Positions 32,237 to 42,900 of a stretch of DNA of 64,000 nucleotides are shown one piece after another (position 1 is the first letter of the stretch; each line of letters begins with the position of its first letter). The DNA is from an uncultured Bacteroidota bacterium (GTDB lineage Bacteria; Bacteroidota; Bacteroidia; Bacteroidales; P3), in the NCBI GenBank assembly GCA_902790215.1, contig CADAQX010000006.1, forward strand, positions 1-64,000. Direction: 5' to 3'. Made by a program: the position numbers and the translations under genes. The notes beneath the pieces are model-generated. The model made no database searches. It had not been told where the DNA came from and saw only the letters and a list, made by a program, of their open reading frames with translations.

Positions 32237-32914
32237 ATGAAACGTAACAACAAAATCATCTGGGGGTCCGCGCTGGTGGTGTGCGGCATTATCTGGCTTG
32301 TGTGCATTTGTCTCCACATCAATATTCTGTTTAATGGGTGGTGGACGCTGTTCATCATCGTACCCTGCATTTGCGCCTTGATTGGCAATAACGATAAGAC
32401 GGGTCCTGCCATCGGCTTGGGCGTGGGCGTACTGCTTTTGCTTGCCGAACAGAACGTCATCGACTGGGACATGTTCTGGAAGATAGGCTTGGCCGTGCTT
32501 GTCATTGCGCTGGGGCTCGGTATGATTTTCGGCAACAGAAGAAAAGATGCCGACCTTCCGCCGATGAAGACGCTTTCCCGCAACGGGAAGAATATCCGTG
32601 TGGTGAATGCCTCGTTTGGCGAGCAAAACCTCTGTTTTGGCGGCGAGGTGTTCGAGGGGGCCGATGTTGTTGCCTCTTTCGCCTCAGTGCATCTGGACCT
32701 GCGCGGTGCCATCATCAACGAGGATGTGGAGCTTAATGTGGACTGCAAGTTTGCGGGGCTGGTCATTTCCGCCCCTACCGACCTGCTTGTCAAGGTTACG
32801 GCAAATGCCACCTTCGGCGGGGTGGATGACAAGCGCCAGGTATTTGTTTCCGACCACACCCACACGCTCTATATCTCCGGCGCATGCGTGTTCTCGGGGA
32901 TAGAGATTAAGTGA
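32237..32914 (+). CDS. LiaF-like membrane protein (LiaF transmembrane and C-terminal domain)
   Basis: The 225-residue protein has four hydrophobic segments (about 8-28, 33-50, 56-74, 80-100) of the LiaI/LiaF_TM kind. A soluble beta-helical C-terminus follows (KNIRVVNASFGEQNLCFGGE, FEGADVVASFASVHLDLRGA, ANATFGGVDDKRQVF) of the LiaF family. In Firmicutes such proteins modulate the response to cell-wall stress, but no LiaRS kinase or regulator is nearby here, so a sensor role is only inferred. It ends in a perfect inverted repeat shared with the convergent M23 gene. Confidence 0.78.
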   Translation: MKRNNKIIWGSALVVCGIIWLVCICLHINILFNGWWTLFIIVPCICALIGNNDKTGPAIGLGVGVLLLLAEQNVIDWDMFWKIGLAVLVIALGLGMIFGNRRKDADLPPMKTLSRNGKNIRVVNASFGEQNLCFGGEVFEGADVVASFASVHLDLRGAIINEDVELNVDCKFAGLVISAPTDLLVKVTANATFGGVDDKRQVFVSDHTHTLYISGACVFSGIEIK

Positions 32915-32939
32915 TTATCTGAATAATCGGAATATTCTG

Positions 32940-32972
32940 AATATTCTGAATAATCTGATTATTCAGAATATT
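32940..32972. terminator. Bidirectional hairpin between convergent genes
   Basis: AATATTCTGAATAAT (32940-32954) and its exact complement (32958-32972) are separated by 3 bases. The right arm overlaps the stop codon of the M23 peptidase gene. It probably ends both transcripts. Confidence 0.65.
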
Positions 32973-34725
32973 ATCGTTTTAGGTTATAGGAGAGTTCTGT
33001 CTCGTTGCCGCAGCAGTCGGTGAGGAAGATGCGGAGGTCGAGGGCTGAGACGTTCTTGTCTATTTGATTGAGGTCGATGCTGAGGGTGGCATATTTGCCG
33101 TCGAATTCAGCAAGCACCCATTCCCCGTTGACAAAGCAGCGGTATTCCCGTATGCCCGAGAGGTCGTCGCTCATTTTCATGCGCAGCACGCGGGCAGAGA
33201 CCTTCCCCCCTGCCTTGAAGTTGAGGGGTTTGATGGTGGGCGGTGTCACATCATTGGCCACGACGAAGTTGCCAAAATCGCGCACGTCGGCCTCGAGCCA
33301 GCGGCCAGGCTTGCCCTCCACCTTGCGCTCCACGACACGTGTAGGCAGCGCAGACAGTTTGTCGTCTTTGAGCTTGCATAGCACCAGTTGCTCGGGTTCG
33401 TAGCCCACAACGAGGGGAACACGCAGCTGCCAAGTGCGATGCGGGGGATAGGGACTTTGCCAGGGCTTGACGGTATAGATGGGCGAGATATAGCGGCGGT
33501 CTTTCTGGATTCCGTGGACAAGGAGGTCGTTGTAATAGACCATGCCTGCGGGCATGTCTATCTGATAGTCGCCGCGGCTGACACTGACAGGCCAGCGCAC
33601 GGTGAGGCTGTCGGTGAAGAGATGGTACGAGGGATGCTCGGGCACGTCGTGCATGGGCACAAGGGTTTCGAGGCTGTTGCGCACATAGAAACTACGTACA
33701 CTCCGGTTGCCGTTGAAGTCGGACACTGCCACCGTGATGCGGTGCAGCATGGTGTCGGATGAGATAAAGCCCACACTGCCGTCGCCATAGGTACGTGCCG
33801 GGCGTACGGGGTCGCCCTCCAAGCGGCGCGTCAAGATGTAAGGGCGACGGGTGGCGAGATAATAGTCATAGTCGAGCTGTGCATTGATGGCACGTGTCTC
33901 GGAGTAGGTGATGATGTCCATTTTGTATTGAAAGAAGGGACGCCCGTCAACCCAGATGTCGATGCGGTCGAAGCCGTTGTTGGGGGTGGAGCCATCGGAC
34001 TGGTCGGAGGCATAGACGCCGATGTAGAAACGTCCCAGCACAGAGATGGGGTTGACGGCAGTGCCCAGGCGCGAGTCCTTGCCGCTGAGTTCCACCTGAT
34101 AGGGGGTCTTGCTGCTGTTGACGCGGCTGTTCTTGTCCACCGGAAGCAAGCGTATGCCTTTGATGGCGGGCGGGTTGTTGTCCACGAGCGTGATGCCGTA
34201 CTGCAGCGGGTTGAGGCTTTGCTGTGTGCGGGTGTTGCGCACCTCGTAGTGCAGGTGGGGACCACCACTCATGCCACTGTTGCCGGCATAGGCTATCAGC
34301 TCACCCCGCTTGACGGGCAGCACACCTTCGGCCACGGTAGTGTCGAAGGCATAGCACTGGTGGGCAGCCTGAAAGCGGCGCACATACTTGGCTATGTCCC
34401 CGTGGTATCCATCGAGATGCAGATAGACCGTGGTAATATTTCCGGCATGATTGATGTACAACATCTTACCCCCATCGTAAGCAGAAATGCGGATGCGCGA
34501 CACATAGCCGTCGGCGGGAGCATAGACCGGCGTTCCCACACCATCATCGCCTCCTATGCGCAGGTCGATGCCACTGTGGAAATGATTGGTGCGTATCTCG
34601 GCAAAAGTGCCTGAGGGAGCGGCAGGAATATGCAGTGGGTTGTCCAGTTTGGGCGGTTGCTGCGAGGACACACTCATCGAGCAGAGGGAGAGAAGAGTCA
34701 GAAAGAATAATCGTATAATCGGCAT
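32971..34725 (-). CDS. M23 family metallopeptidase, exported
   Basis: The 584-residue protein starts MPIIRLFFLTLLSLCSMSVS (signal peptide). The N-terminal 180 residues carry the M23 LytM fold with the zinc ligands HFHSGID and HLHYEVRN (HxxxD and HxH types), so it should cut peptidoglycan cross-links in the periplasm. The remainder is a long beta-rich region (for example GSVGFISSDTMLHRI, LVVGYEPEQL) with no clear domain; such long M23 proteins are known in Bacteroidota. It lies at the downstream end of the minus-strand block after recN and is bounded by a hairpin on the other side. Confidence 0.87.
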   Translation of the reverse strand: MPIIRLFFLTLLSLCSMSVSSQQPPKLDNPLHIPAAPSGTFAEIRTNHFHSGIDLRIGGDDGVGTPVYAPADGYVSRIRISAYDGGKMLYINHAGNITTVYLHLDGYHGDIAKYVRRFQAAHQCYAFDTTVAEGVLPVKRGELIAYAGNSGMSGGPHLHYEVRNTRTQQSLNPLQYGITLVDNNPPAIKGIRLLPVDKNSRVNSSKTPYQVELSGKDSRLGTAVNPISVLGRFYIGVYASDQSDGSTPNNGFDRIDIWVDGRPFFQYKMDIITYSETRAINAQLDYDYYLATRRPYILTRRLEGDPVRPARTYGDGSVGFISSDTMLHRITVAVSDFNGNRSVRSFYVRNSLETLVPMHDVPEHPSYHLFTDSLTVRWPVSVSRGDYQIDMPAGMVYYNDLLVHGIQKDRRYISPIYTVKPWQSPYPPHRTWQLRVPLVVGYEPEQLVLCKLKDDKLSALPTRVVERKVEGKPGRWLEADVRDFGNFVVANDVTPPTIKPLNFKAGGKVSARVLRMKMSDDLSGIREYRCFVNGEWVLAEFDGKYATLSIDLNQIDKNVSALDLRIFLTDCCGNETELSYNLKR

Positions 34726-34777
34726 AATTGAAAATTGAAAGTTGAAAATTGATAATTGAAAAAAATCATTTACACAT

Positions 34778-36436
34778 TCACTTATCCTTTATTAATTCGC
34801 GAGCAGTTTGGAGGGCTGCCGCAGTGGGTGGATTGGAGGAGAGCATGACGGCTATTTCAGTCACATGCTCATCGGGGGAAAGCTGTCGTATGCGGGATAT
34901 TGTCGCCTTGTCCTCCACGGCTTTCGACACCTTGAAATGCTGTCCTGCCTTGGCGGCAATCTGAGGCAGGTGGGAGATGGCAATGACCTGCATGTGCCCG
35001 GCCATGTGCCGCATGATGACGCCCACGGCCACGGAGATGTCGCCAGAAACACCGCTGTCTATCTCGTCAAAGATGATTGTCGGCAACAGACTGCGACGTG
35101 TGACCAGTGACTTTATGGCCAGCATGAGGCGCGACAGTTCTCCACCCGAGGCCACATCGGCCAATGGGCGCGGCACGCCTCCGTAGTTGGCATTGAAAAG
35201 CAGCCGCACCGTATCGTGGCCCATGGGGCCATAGTCCAGCGCAGGCGCGATGTCGGCCACAATGCGGGCCGAGCCCATACCCACTTGCGAGAGCACCGGC
35301 ATCAGCTGTTTCTCGAGCGTGACACCTGCTTTGCGGCGGCTTGCCGTGAGGCTGTCGGCGCACTTCTGCATCTGTGCGAAGATTTTGTCCACCTGCTCCA
35401 TGAGGCTGCGGATGCGGTCGTCGAGACTGTCGGCATCCTGCAGCTGCCTTTCAAGATTCTGTCGGATATCGAGCAGAGCGGCAATGGAGTCAACCCCGTG
35501 TTTCTTCTGAAGACGGTAGATAAGGTCAAGCCGCTCGTTTACCTCGGCCTGCCGCTCGGGCGAATACTGAATCCTGTCGTCGAGGCTTGCCACCTCCGAG
35601 AGTATGTCCTGCACCTCGATAAGGCAGGAGTCGAGCCGGGAGCAGAGAGATTCAATTCCGTCGTGATACGGAGCCACCTGCTGCAGGGCGCTGCGCGAAG
35701 CGGAAAGGCGCGGGACAACCCCGTCGTCCTCCTGTCCATCGCACATGACAGCCACTCGGCCCAAGGCCTCTTTGATTGTCTCGGCGTGTTCGAGCAAATG
35801 CGCTTCCTCTTCCAGTTCGTGCTGTTCGTCGGCATCCAAATGGGCAGCGCACAGCTCGTTGTAGAGAAAGAGGTTATAGTCGCGTGCCTTGTTGTTCTCG
35901 GCATCCTGGGCGGTAAGTTTCTCCAGTTCGTGTTTCAGTGCAGAATACTGCCGATATAGCTCTTGGTATTGCGGCAGGGGAGAGTCGGCGGCAAGGGTGT
36001 CGAGCAACTGTGTCTGGAAAGTGCTCTCGGTGAGGGTGAGCGTCTGGTATTGCGAGTGGATATCGAGGATGTGGGCTCCGAGTTCCTTCAGAAACTGCAG
36101 GTTGGCAGGGCTGTCGTTGACGAAGGCGCGGCTCTTGGCCGAAGGGAGAATCTCCCGCCGCAGGATGAGGGTGTCGTCGTAGTCGGCATCGTAGCGTTCA
36201 AAGAGTGGCTCGAGTCCCAGCCCAGCAATATCGAAAGTGGCCTCAACAACACATTTGCTGTCTTTGTCGGAGAGCACCTGCGTATCAGCACGCTGCCCCA
36301 ACAGCAGACCCAGAGCACCCAACAGGATAGACTTTCCCGCACCCGTCTCGCCGGTGATGACCACAAAGCCCTTGTCGAAAGCAATATCCGTCTCGCGAAT
36401 CAGTGCGTAGTTTTCAATATGCAGTGTCTTCAGCAT
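34778..36436 (-). CDS. recN: DNA repair ATPase RecN
   Basis: The 552-residue SMC-like protein starts MLKTLHIENYALIRETDIAF. Walker A GETGAGKSILLGAL follows at about 30-43, and two coiled-coil arms fill the middle (KLTAQDAENNKARDYNLFL region, NERLDLIYRLQKKHGVDS). Near the C-terminus are the signature DVASGGELSRLMLAIKSLV, Walker B TIIFDEIDSGVSG and the switch His in QVIAISHLPQIAAKAG. It acts on broken DNA ends in double-strand break repair in the cytoplasm. I chose 36436 over the longer in-frame start because it begins exactly at the family's N-terminus. It lies 16 bp after sufS. Confidence 0.93.
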   Translation of the reverse strand: MLKTLHIENYALIRETDIAFDKGFVVITGETGAGKSILLGALGLLLGQRADTQVLSDKDSKCVVEATFDIAGLGLEPLFERYDADYDDTLILRREILPSAKSRAFVNDSPANLQFLKELGAHILDIHSQYQTLTLTESTFQTQLLDTLAADSPLPQYQELYRQYSALKHELEKLTAQDAENNKARDYNLFLYNELCAAHLDADEQHELEEEAHLLEHAETIKEALGRVAVMCDGQEDDGVVPRLSASRSALQQVAPYHDGIESLCSRLDSCLIEVQDILSEVASLDDRIQYSPERQAEVNERLDLIYRLQKKHGVDSIAALLDIRQNLERQLQDADSLDDRIRSLMEQVDKIFAQMQKCADSLTASRRKAGVTLEKQLMPVLSQVGMGSARIVADIAPALDYGPMGHDTVRLLFNANYGGVPRPLADVASGGELSRLMLAIKSLVTRRSLLPTIIFDEIDSGVSGDISVAVGVIMRHMAGHMQVIAISHLPQIAAKAGQHFKVSKAVEDKATISRIRQLSPDEHVTEIAVMLSSNPPTAAALQTARELIKDK

Positions 36437-36452
36437 GAATTCTTCATCGTAT

Positions 36453-37646
36453 TTAGTCCAACATCGGAGCAATGCGGTTGAGGGCATTGACGAGAGCGTC
36501 TATGTCGTCTCGTTTGGTATAGCAGGCAAAGCTGGCACGCACCGTTCCGGGGATGCCGTAGCGGTCCATGACGGGCTGCGTGCAGTGGTGTCCGGTGCGC
36601 ACGGCAATGCCCAGTTTGTCGAGCAGCGTGCCCACATCATAGGGATGGGCGTTGCCCAGCAGGAAAGAGACAACCCCGGCTTTGTGCGGAGCCGTGCCAA
36701 AGAACCGCATGCCCGGCACCTCTTTGAGTTGTTTCATGGCATAGTGCAGCAGCTCCTCCTCATGGCGGGCAATGCTTTCAATGCCCTGTTCTTTCATAAA
36801 GTCAATGGCGGCACCCAATCCCAGCACGTCGCCCACCGAGGGGGTTCCCGCCTCGAAACGGAAAGGCAGCTCGTTGTATGTCGTGCGCTCAAAAGTCACA
36901 TCCTTTATCATTTCGCCACCGCCTTGATAAGGAGGCAGCTGCCCAAGGATTTCCTCACGTCCGTACATCACGCCCACACCCATCGGGGCATACATCTTGT
37001 GCCCGGAGAAACAGTAGAAATCGCACCCCAGTGCCTGCACGTCCACAGGCATGTGAGCAACAGCCTGGGCACCGTCAATCAGCACGGGCACACCATGGGC
37101 ATGAGCCATCGCCACAATCTCTTTCACGGGGTTCACCGTGCCCAGCGTGTTGGACACATGACAGCAGGCCACCATGCGCGTGCGCTTAGTGAACAACGAT
37201 TCATACACCTGCAGGTCAAGCACACCCTCGTCGCTGAAAGGGATAACCTTCAGGCGTGCACCCGCCCTCTCGCAGGCCAGCTGCCAAGGCACGATGTTGC
37301 TGTGGTGCTCCATGCCCGACACAATCACCTCGTCGTACTCGCGGAGTCCCTGGCCAAAAGAGGAGGCCACCAGATTGATGCTCTCCGTAGTGCCGCGGGT
37401 GAAGACAATCTCACTACTGCTGCGGGCATTGATAAACTGCTGCACCTGCCGGCGTACCTCCTCGTAGCGTTCTGTGGCACGGGCGGCCAGATAATGAGCG
37501 CCACGGTGGATATTGCTGTTCAGCGTCAGATAGTAATTGGTGAGCGCATCAATCACCTGCCTCGGCTTCTGAGTCGTGGCGGCATTGTCGAGATACACCA
37601 ACGGATGGTTATATACAGTCGTGTCAAGTATTGGAAAATCCATCAT
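36453..37646 (-). CDS. sufS: Cysteine desulfurase, SufS class
   Basis: The 397-residue PLP enzyme releases sulfur from cysteine for Fe-S cluster assembly. Hallmarks: LVYLDNAATTQKPRQVIDAL, FTRGTTESINLVA, the PLP-binding Lys in FSGHKMYAPMGVG, and the catalytic Cys in RTGHHCTQPVMDRYG near residue 360. The short group II (SufS) C-terminal loop is present. The other suf genes (sufBCD, sufE) are not in the window. Its 5' end overlaps the stop of a small membrane-protein gene by 4 bp. Confidence 0.93.
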   Translation of the reverse strand: MMDFPILDTTVYNHPLVYLDNAATTQKPRQVIDALTNYYLTLNSNIHRGAHYLAARATERYEEVRRQVQQFINARSSSEIVFTRGTTESINLVASSFGQGLREYDEVIVSGMEHHSNIVPWQLACERAGARLKVIPFSDEGVLDLQVYESLFTKRTRMVACCHVSNTLGTVNPVKEIVAMAHAHGVPVLIDGAQAVAHMPVDVQALGCDFYCFSGHKMYAPMGVGVMYGREEILGQLPPYQGGGEMIKDVTFERTTYNELPFRFEAGTPSVGDVLGLGAAIDFMKEQGIESIARHEEELLHYAMKQLKEVPGMRFFGTAPHKAGVVSFLLGNAHPYDVGTLLDKLGIAVRTGHHCTQPVMDRYGIPGTVRASFACYTKRDDIDALVNALNRIAPMLD

Positions 37647-37816
37647 ATATTTTCAGTTTTATAGAAGAACCACATCACCACAAGACCGAGCGTAAGCAAT
37701 CCGAGAAATATAAAGAACGCCCAGCTGCATCCGGGCTTGGGCAGCGGCCTGTCCTTGCGCATAAAGGCACGCGCAAAATCAATCTTTCTGTCTATGTCGT
37801 GGTTGTCTTCAGCCAT
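37643..37816 (-). CDS. Small single-pass membrane protein, 57 residues
   Basis: The product starts MAEDNHDIDRKIDFARAFMR. A charged N-terminal half is followed by a single membrane segment (WAFFIFLGLLTLGLVVMWFF, about 34-53). The start at 37816 gives a compact protein; the longer frame to 37885 overlaps the DedA gene. It sits 5 bp after DedA and overlaps the sufS start by 4 bp, so co-translation with sufS is likely. Its function is unknown. Confidence 0.65.
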   Translation of the reverse strand: MAEDNHDIDRKIDFARAFMRKDRPLPKPGCSWAFFIFLGLLTLGLVVMWFFYKTENI

Positions 37817-37821
37817 ATCGT

Positions 37822-38589
37822 TCACTTCTTTGCCTTGTTTTTCCTTATGATAGCCCGCACCACAAAGAAGGCCACCACCGCACAAAACAGCACCACAATG
37901 ATGACCGACAGCTGGTGATTGTATTTCTCAATCACCGACAAGTCGGCAGCCTGGTAAGCCAACCATCCCAGCAATGCCAGCACAACATTCCACACCGCAG
38001 CACCAAGGAAAGTAAACAGCGTGAAGGTGCCCAGGTTCATCTTGGACAAACCCGCAGGGATGGATATCAGCTGCCGGATAACCGGAATCAAGCGTCCCAC
38101 CAACGTGGACACGATGCCATGATCGTTGAAATACGTCTCGGCACGCTGAACCTTCTCCTTCGAGAGCCTTAGCAGGTGTCCCACCTTGCTCTCAGCAAAG
38201 GCATAGACAATTGGGCGGCCCAGCCACCGCGAAAGGAAATAGTTGATATATGCACCCAGCAGAGCGCCCAGCGTTCCGATAAGCACAATGAGCCATATCT
38301 TCATGCCGCTCTTGGTCTCGGGGTTGCAAGCCACATACACGGCCGGCGGGATAACCACTTCGGACGGAAAGGGTACAAACGAACTCTCAAGCGTCATCAG
38401 CAGTCCCACCGTCGTATAGTTCATGTGGGCATCATACCACGTCAGCACATGCGCTACAAATCCTGACGAAGAGCTGTCGGCACCAATCACCTCCTCGGCA
38501 ACCGACTGCTGCCCGTTCTCGGATGCAACAACAGCACCGAACCCTGCCATAAAGAATAAAAGAAACAATACAAATCTTTTCATGTTCAT
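37822..38589 (-). CDS. DedA family (VTT domain) membrane protein
   Basis: The 255-residue protein has a signal-like N-terminal helix and the VTT domain typical of DedA proteins: ESSFVPFPSEVVIPPAVYVA (the loop with conserved Pro and Glu), GALLGAYINYFLSRWLGRP, and VGRLIPVIRQLISIPAGL with the conserved Arg. Members work in inner-membrane lipid flipping and envelope homeostasis. The start may be MNMKRF at 38589 or MKRF at 38583. It lies in the minus-strand run between the TPR protein and the small membrane protein. Confidence 0.87.
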   Translation of the reverse strand: MNMKRFVLFLLFFMAGFGAVVASENGQQSVAEEVIGADSSSSGFVAHVLTWYDAHMNYTTVGLLMTLESSFVPFPSEVVIPPAVYVACNPETKSGMKIWLIVLIGTLGALLGAYINYFLSRWLGRPIVYAFAESKVGHLLRLSKEKVQRAETYFNDHGIVSTLVGRLIPVIRQLISIPAGLSKMNLGTFTLFTFLGAAVWNVVLALLGWLAYQAADLSVIEKYNHQLSVIIVVLFCAVVAFFVVRAIIRKNKAKK

Positions 38590-38608
38590 GTTATATTATT
38601 GGAATAAT

Positions 38609-39898
38609 CTATTTTAACAACAACGTTACCAAATCAATATCGTTCCGCATATCGGGATACTGCGTCAACAAAGTCTGCCCCAGCGACGGGAAGCGGTGCT
38701 TCTCAGAAAGCAGCAAGTCCAAGAGTCTTTCCCTCTTGCCCATCTTGAAATAGCAATAGCACAATCGGGTGACAAACGGGAACGGATCCTCGGCATCAAT
38801 ACGCGACTCCTCCAGCAGTGCCGCTGCCTGTGCAAAACGCAGCGTCCGCAAATACAAGTCGGCCAGACACAGCCAATGAGAATCGGTGTCGGGATCCAGG
38901 TCGATGGCGCGGCGATAATAACCCGCTGCCTCCTCGTCGTAGCCCAGACTCTCACTGCATAGACCCAGATTGTTCCATGCCAAAGCGTACGACGGGTCTT
39001 CGTTCAAGGCATCATGCAGATAGGTCGAGGCTGTATGGTAGTTGCCGGCATCAAGATACAAACGGCCAATACTGTAGAGAACATACGGCCTGTCGGGCGC
39101 CGACTCAAGTGCATCGCGCAATGCCTGCACCGCACGCCCAAAGTCGCCCATCCGACGGCAACAGTCTGAGAGGCCAAAGTAGGCATCGGTCTGTGTCTTG
39201 TCGATTGCGACAGCATACTCATAGGCATCCGCCGCCTTTTCGTACAGACCCATCCATCCATACACACAACCCAGGCAATACCAGGCGCCATTGGAATAGG
39301 GATGTTCCATCACCTGTTTGCTGAAGAATGCCTCCGCATCCTCGTGACGGCCCAGCGCATCCCACGTACATGCAAGGTTATAGAGCGACCGTTGCTCGTT
39401 GGGATCCTCGGCCACAGCCTTGCGGTAGTAGCGCACAGCCTGTTCCATATCCCCCAGTTTATAGTACTCGTCGGCCACATTGCCGTATATCGTCCCCAGC
39501 TCATACCCGTCGACAGCCGCCTTCAGATAATATGATATCGATTTACGACCCTGGTCCGTCATACTGTATAAGGCACCCAGCGCATAGCACACATCCGTGT
39601 CGTTGGGTGAATGGTTCTCCAGTTCCTGGAGCAGTTTCAAAGCCTTCCCGTACTGACCCTGAATGCCCAGCAGATGAGCTCGGCGCAACCGTATCCCGTC
39701 GTTAGTCGGGAACAGACGCTCGCCCATGCTCACAGCAGCCTCCAGACCCTCCACATCATAGACCTCCATATAGTAGTCGGCAACCACTTCAAGCTGGTCC
39801 ACGTCCAAAAAACCGCCTCCCTCATCCCGCTGTTTCTCAAAGCGCAGAACAAGTTCGCGAACCTTTGGCTCAAAATCCTTAAAACGGTCTAACTTCAT
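38609..39898 (-). CDS. Tetratricopeptide repeat (TPR) protein
   Basis: The 429-residue soluble protein is built of about ten TPR units, for example CYALGALYSMTDQGRKSISY, YGNVADEYYKLGDMEQAVRY, YNLACTWDALGRHEDAEAFF, YSIGRLYLDAGNYHTASTYL and WNNLGLCSESLGYDEEAAGY. No signal peptide is present, so it is cytoplasmic and probably a scaffold. It sits immediately after sprA; its partner is unknown. The start at 39898 (MKLDRFKDFEPKV) is preferred to the frame that begins 5 codons earlier. Confidence 0.88.
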   Translation of the reverse strand: MKLDRFKDFEPKVRELVLRFEKQRDEGGGFLDVDQLEVVADYYMEVYDVEGLEAAVSMGERLFPTNDGIRLRRAHLLGIQGQYGKALKLLQELENHSPNDTDVCYALGALYSMTDQGRKSISYYLKAAVDGYELGTIYGNVADEYYKLGDMEQAVRYYRKAVAEDPNEQRSLYNLACTWDALGRHEDAEAFFSKQVMEHPYSNGAWYCLGCVYGWMGLYEKAADAYEYAVAIDKTQTDAYFGLSDCCRRMGDFGRAVQALRDALESAPDRPYVLYSIGRLYLDAGNYHTASTYLHDALNEDPSYALAWNNLGLCSESLGYDEEAAGYYRRAIDLDPDTDSHWLCLADLYLRTLRFAQAAALLEESRIDAEDPFPFVTRLCYCYFKMGKRERLLDLLLSEKHRFPSLGQTLLTQYPDMRNDIDLVTLLLK

Positions 39899-39932
39899 TT
39901 TCAATATTATCAATAATTAATTGACATCTTTT

Positions 39933-42900
39933 TTAGAAACTAAATCTAACAGTGATACCACCCTTGGTGGTGGAGTTGGGGTAGGAATTGGAGATATAGG
40001 GAGTGTTGATATTCGTCTGGAAGAAAGCACGCAACGTCAACGACGTGGACAGAGCATATTCTGCCGACAGCTCAGCCATCCAGACCTCGCTGCCTGACGA
40101 CACCTGGCTCGACCGTCTGATGTCGTTTCGGTCGCTCTGGTTGATTTTGCGAATCAGAGTCTTATTGCTGTTATATGTTAGATTGAGTTGCAAAACTATG
40201 TCGCTCTTCAAATGATGTATCGTCTCCCCCACTTTCACATCGAAAGCCACATCCTTGAAACGGTATCCCCCACCCACGGTGATACCGTTGCGTGTGGTTT
40301 CGGTCAACTGGTTGTTCGAGAATCCCAGAGAGAGGGTTCTGTTCTTCTGCATGGAGAAATTCAGCTGTACACTGTTGGTCATGCTCATCGAAAGGCGCAA
40401 AAGAGGATTGAACTGTTCGTTTATCTGCACTCCCTCCATACTCACCGGGGCGATGAAATCGTCCGACCCGTTGAGCACCGTCTCTTTTCCATAGTCGTAC
40501 CCCTCCCGACCCGATATCGCTGCATCGGTGTAGAAACTGCCTATGCTGTAGGTAGAGGAATAGCGGTGCGACAGCGAGATGTTGTTGAACCATTTCTTCA
40601 AAGCCTTTATCTTGTTCAACCCGTTGTACGAAATCGACCAGTTGGGCAACGGCATTTTGAGGAACGGAGAGAAGGCATAGCTGCCGGCATCCTTGCCCAG
40701 ATAGGTGGCAAGGAAGCTGGTCAGCAGAACTGTTTGCTGGTTGGCCCCGTAGCCGAAGGGATAGTACTCGCCATTCATTGTGTCAAGAACCATCTCATCG
40801 CAACGCGGATCGCTGTTTGCCGCAGCCAGCCTGTCGGCCACCACTCTGCGATTGCCCAGGAAAGTGGCGTACAATTCATCGGTCGAAACAAAAGCCGTTG
40901 CCATGCTCCAGCAGGTGGTGGTGTAGGACCCTGCCATAACATATGACAACGGACCCTCCACCGCATCGGAGATACTCATATACTTGTAGTAGTACTCATC
41001 GTGCATCTGATAGTTTTGATTGGCACTCAAATCTATCTTAAAGTCGCGTATGGGCTCGATTGTTGCCTGCATAGTCAGCATCTTGCTGTTTGTATTCTGG
41101 TGGGCACTGTTCATCAAGGTGTCGGTGGAGAGCAGGTTATCGTCCCGCAATCTGTCCACCAGTCCATTGTTATATCCCATTACGAATGCAGGGCCCGGCA
41201 TCCAGCCATTTCTTGGATCCATGCCCAAGAAACTCGCCGTACCCATATATCCAGGCAGAACAGCACCCATTGAATTGCTATACTGCACCGAGAAGGACTT
41301 GAGCCCTGTAACAAAACGGATAGCAAAATTGCCCAATTCGCCCAAGACCTCGGCAGTGTGCGCCCTGCGCACTGAGTCAGGGTTCTTCGCCCTTGCTATA
41401 GAGTCTTGTACAGCCTTCTCCTTCTCTTTTTTCGTCATGCGTTTGGGGTCTTTGGGCTGTGTACTGTTTTTCTGCTTATATGCATTCTTGATAAAGTCAA
41501 AACGGTTGTAAAGGGTCTGCATTGTGCCGGACACTGATGCCTGCAGCTGTGTGGAGCTGTTTAATGTGCTGCCCTGCGACGCCAACGCCTGGGTGGTGCC
41601 CATAAAGTTGTACGTAGTCCGATAGGAAACAGGGACGCGGAGAAAATCGAGGTAAGGCAATTTATTGATAGGGACTTCCCAAGTGGCATTGACCGCCTGC
41701 TGGAAATTCTGCATTGTTCCTCCATGCAAAAGCGACTGGCTGATGGCATCGCGGCTTTCGCGTGTGTCAACACGTCCGATAGGCTCGTCTATGCGGGCAT
41801 TGGCTGTGGCGCTGTACTGCAAGTGCAGGCTTTTGCTTATATCCCATTGCAAGCCATATTCACGCCGCCATGTAAACTGCTTGTAGTAGGTCGGCCTCAA
41901 TATCACCAGGGCAGCGCCCTTCTTCCGCAACAGGGTCTCTTCATAATCGCGATATACCTCGGTACTGAAGGAGATGTTTTTCGGCTTGTAGTAAAGATTG
42001 AAATCCTTGATGAATTTCCCGTTCTTGCTATTGACGAACTTGGAGCTGGACTTGGCAAAGGGTGCAAACAGTCCCGGCTCGCGCGGCGTGTAGGCATAGG
42101 TAAATCCCCCTCGGTGCTGGTCTTTGTTGAAATAGGCGAGTTCATCGTTCGACGACCGCTCCCGGCTGTAGGAATATGAGAAGGTGAAGTTCTCTATATC
42201 ATAGAAATGGGGTTTCAGCGCTTTCTTGCCAGTACGCTCTTTGCGCATATTGGTAAGCGTCAGGTTGGTGGTGGTGTGTCTCTCCTGCGCCATGTTTCTG
42301 ACGCTGTCGCGACTGTCCTTGTCGGGATAGGTTTTCAAGTCTTCCCGCAGCCGTACATCGGGGTCCATGGGGTTGTATTCGGGACTGCCCACCTGCTTGT
42401 TCCAGTCGAGATACAAAGGTATGTGAACGCCCCAGTCTTCGGGCAGGAACTTACCCAGCTCCATATCCAGAGTCGATTGCATCTGGAGGGTGTTGATCAA
42501 CTCAAGAGACGTGGGTTTCTCTTCCAGATTGCCAAAGCCCGAGGTGCGGTAGGAACCATATAGCGACAGATTGCCAAGGTCGGCCAGATTGGTGCGTGCC
42601 AATGCCATAGCTGCCCAGCCTCCCCTATTGTTGAAATCTGTCAAACGGAGCTCGTTGATCCATACGATGCAGGACTTCGGCATCATGTCGTTGCCGTCGT
42701 CAAGGGACTCTTTCTTTGGATTGCGGACTCCGACCATAATCACCTTCACCTTGCCTAGATTGGGAGTGCCCAGAACAGTGTACTTCCTTCCATCCACGTA
42801 TTCACTGTAAAGCAGCTGGCTGCTATAGGAAAGGTCGCCGTTGCGGATAAGCCTGTTACGGTTTGTCTTGATATCGACGAGTTTGGTGAGGTCAATCTCG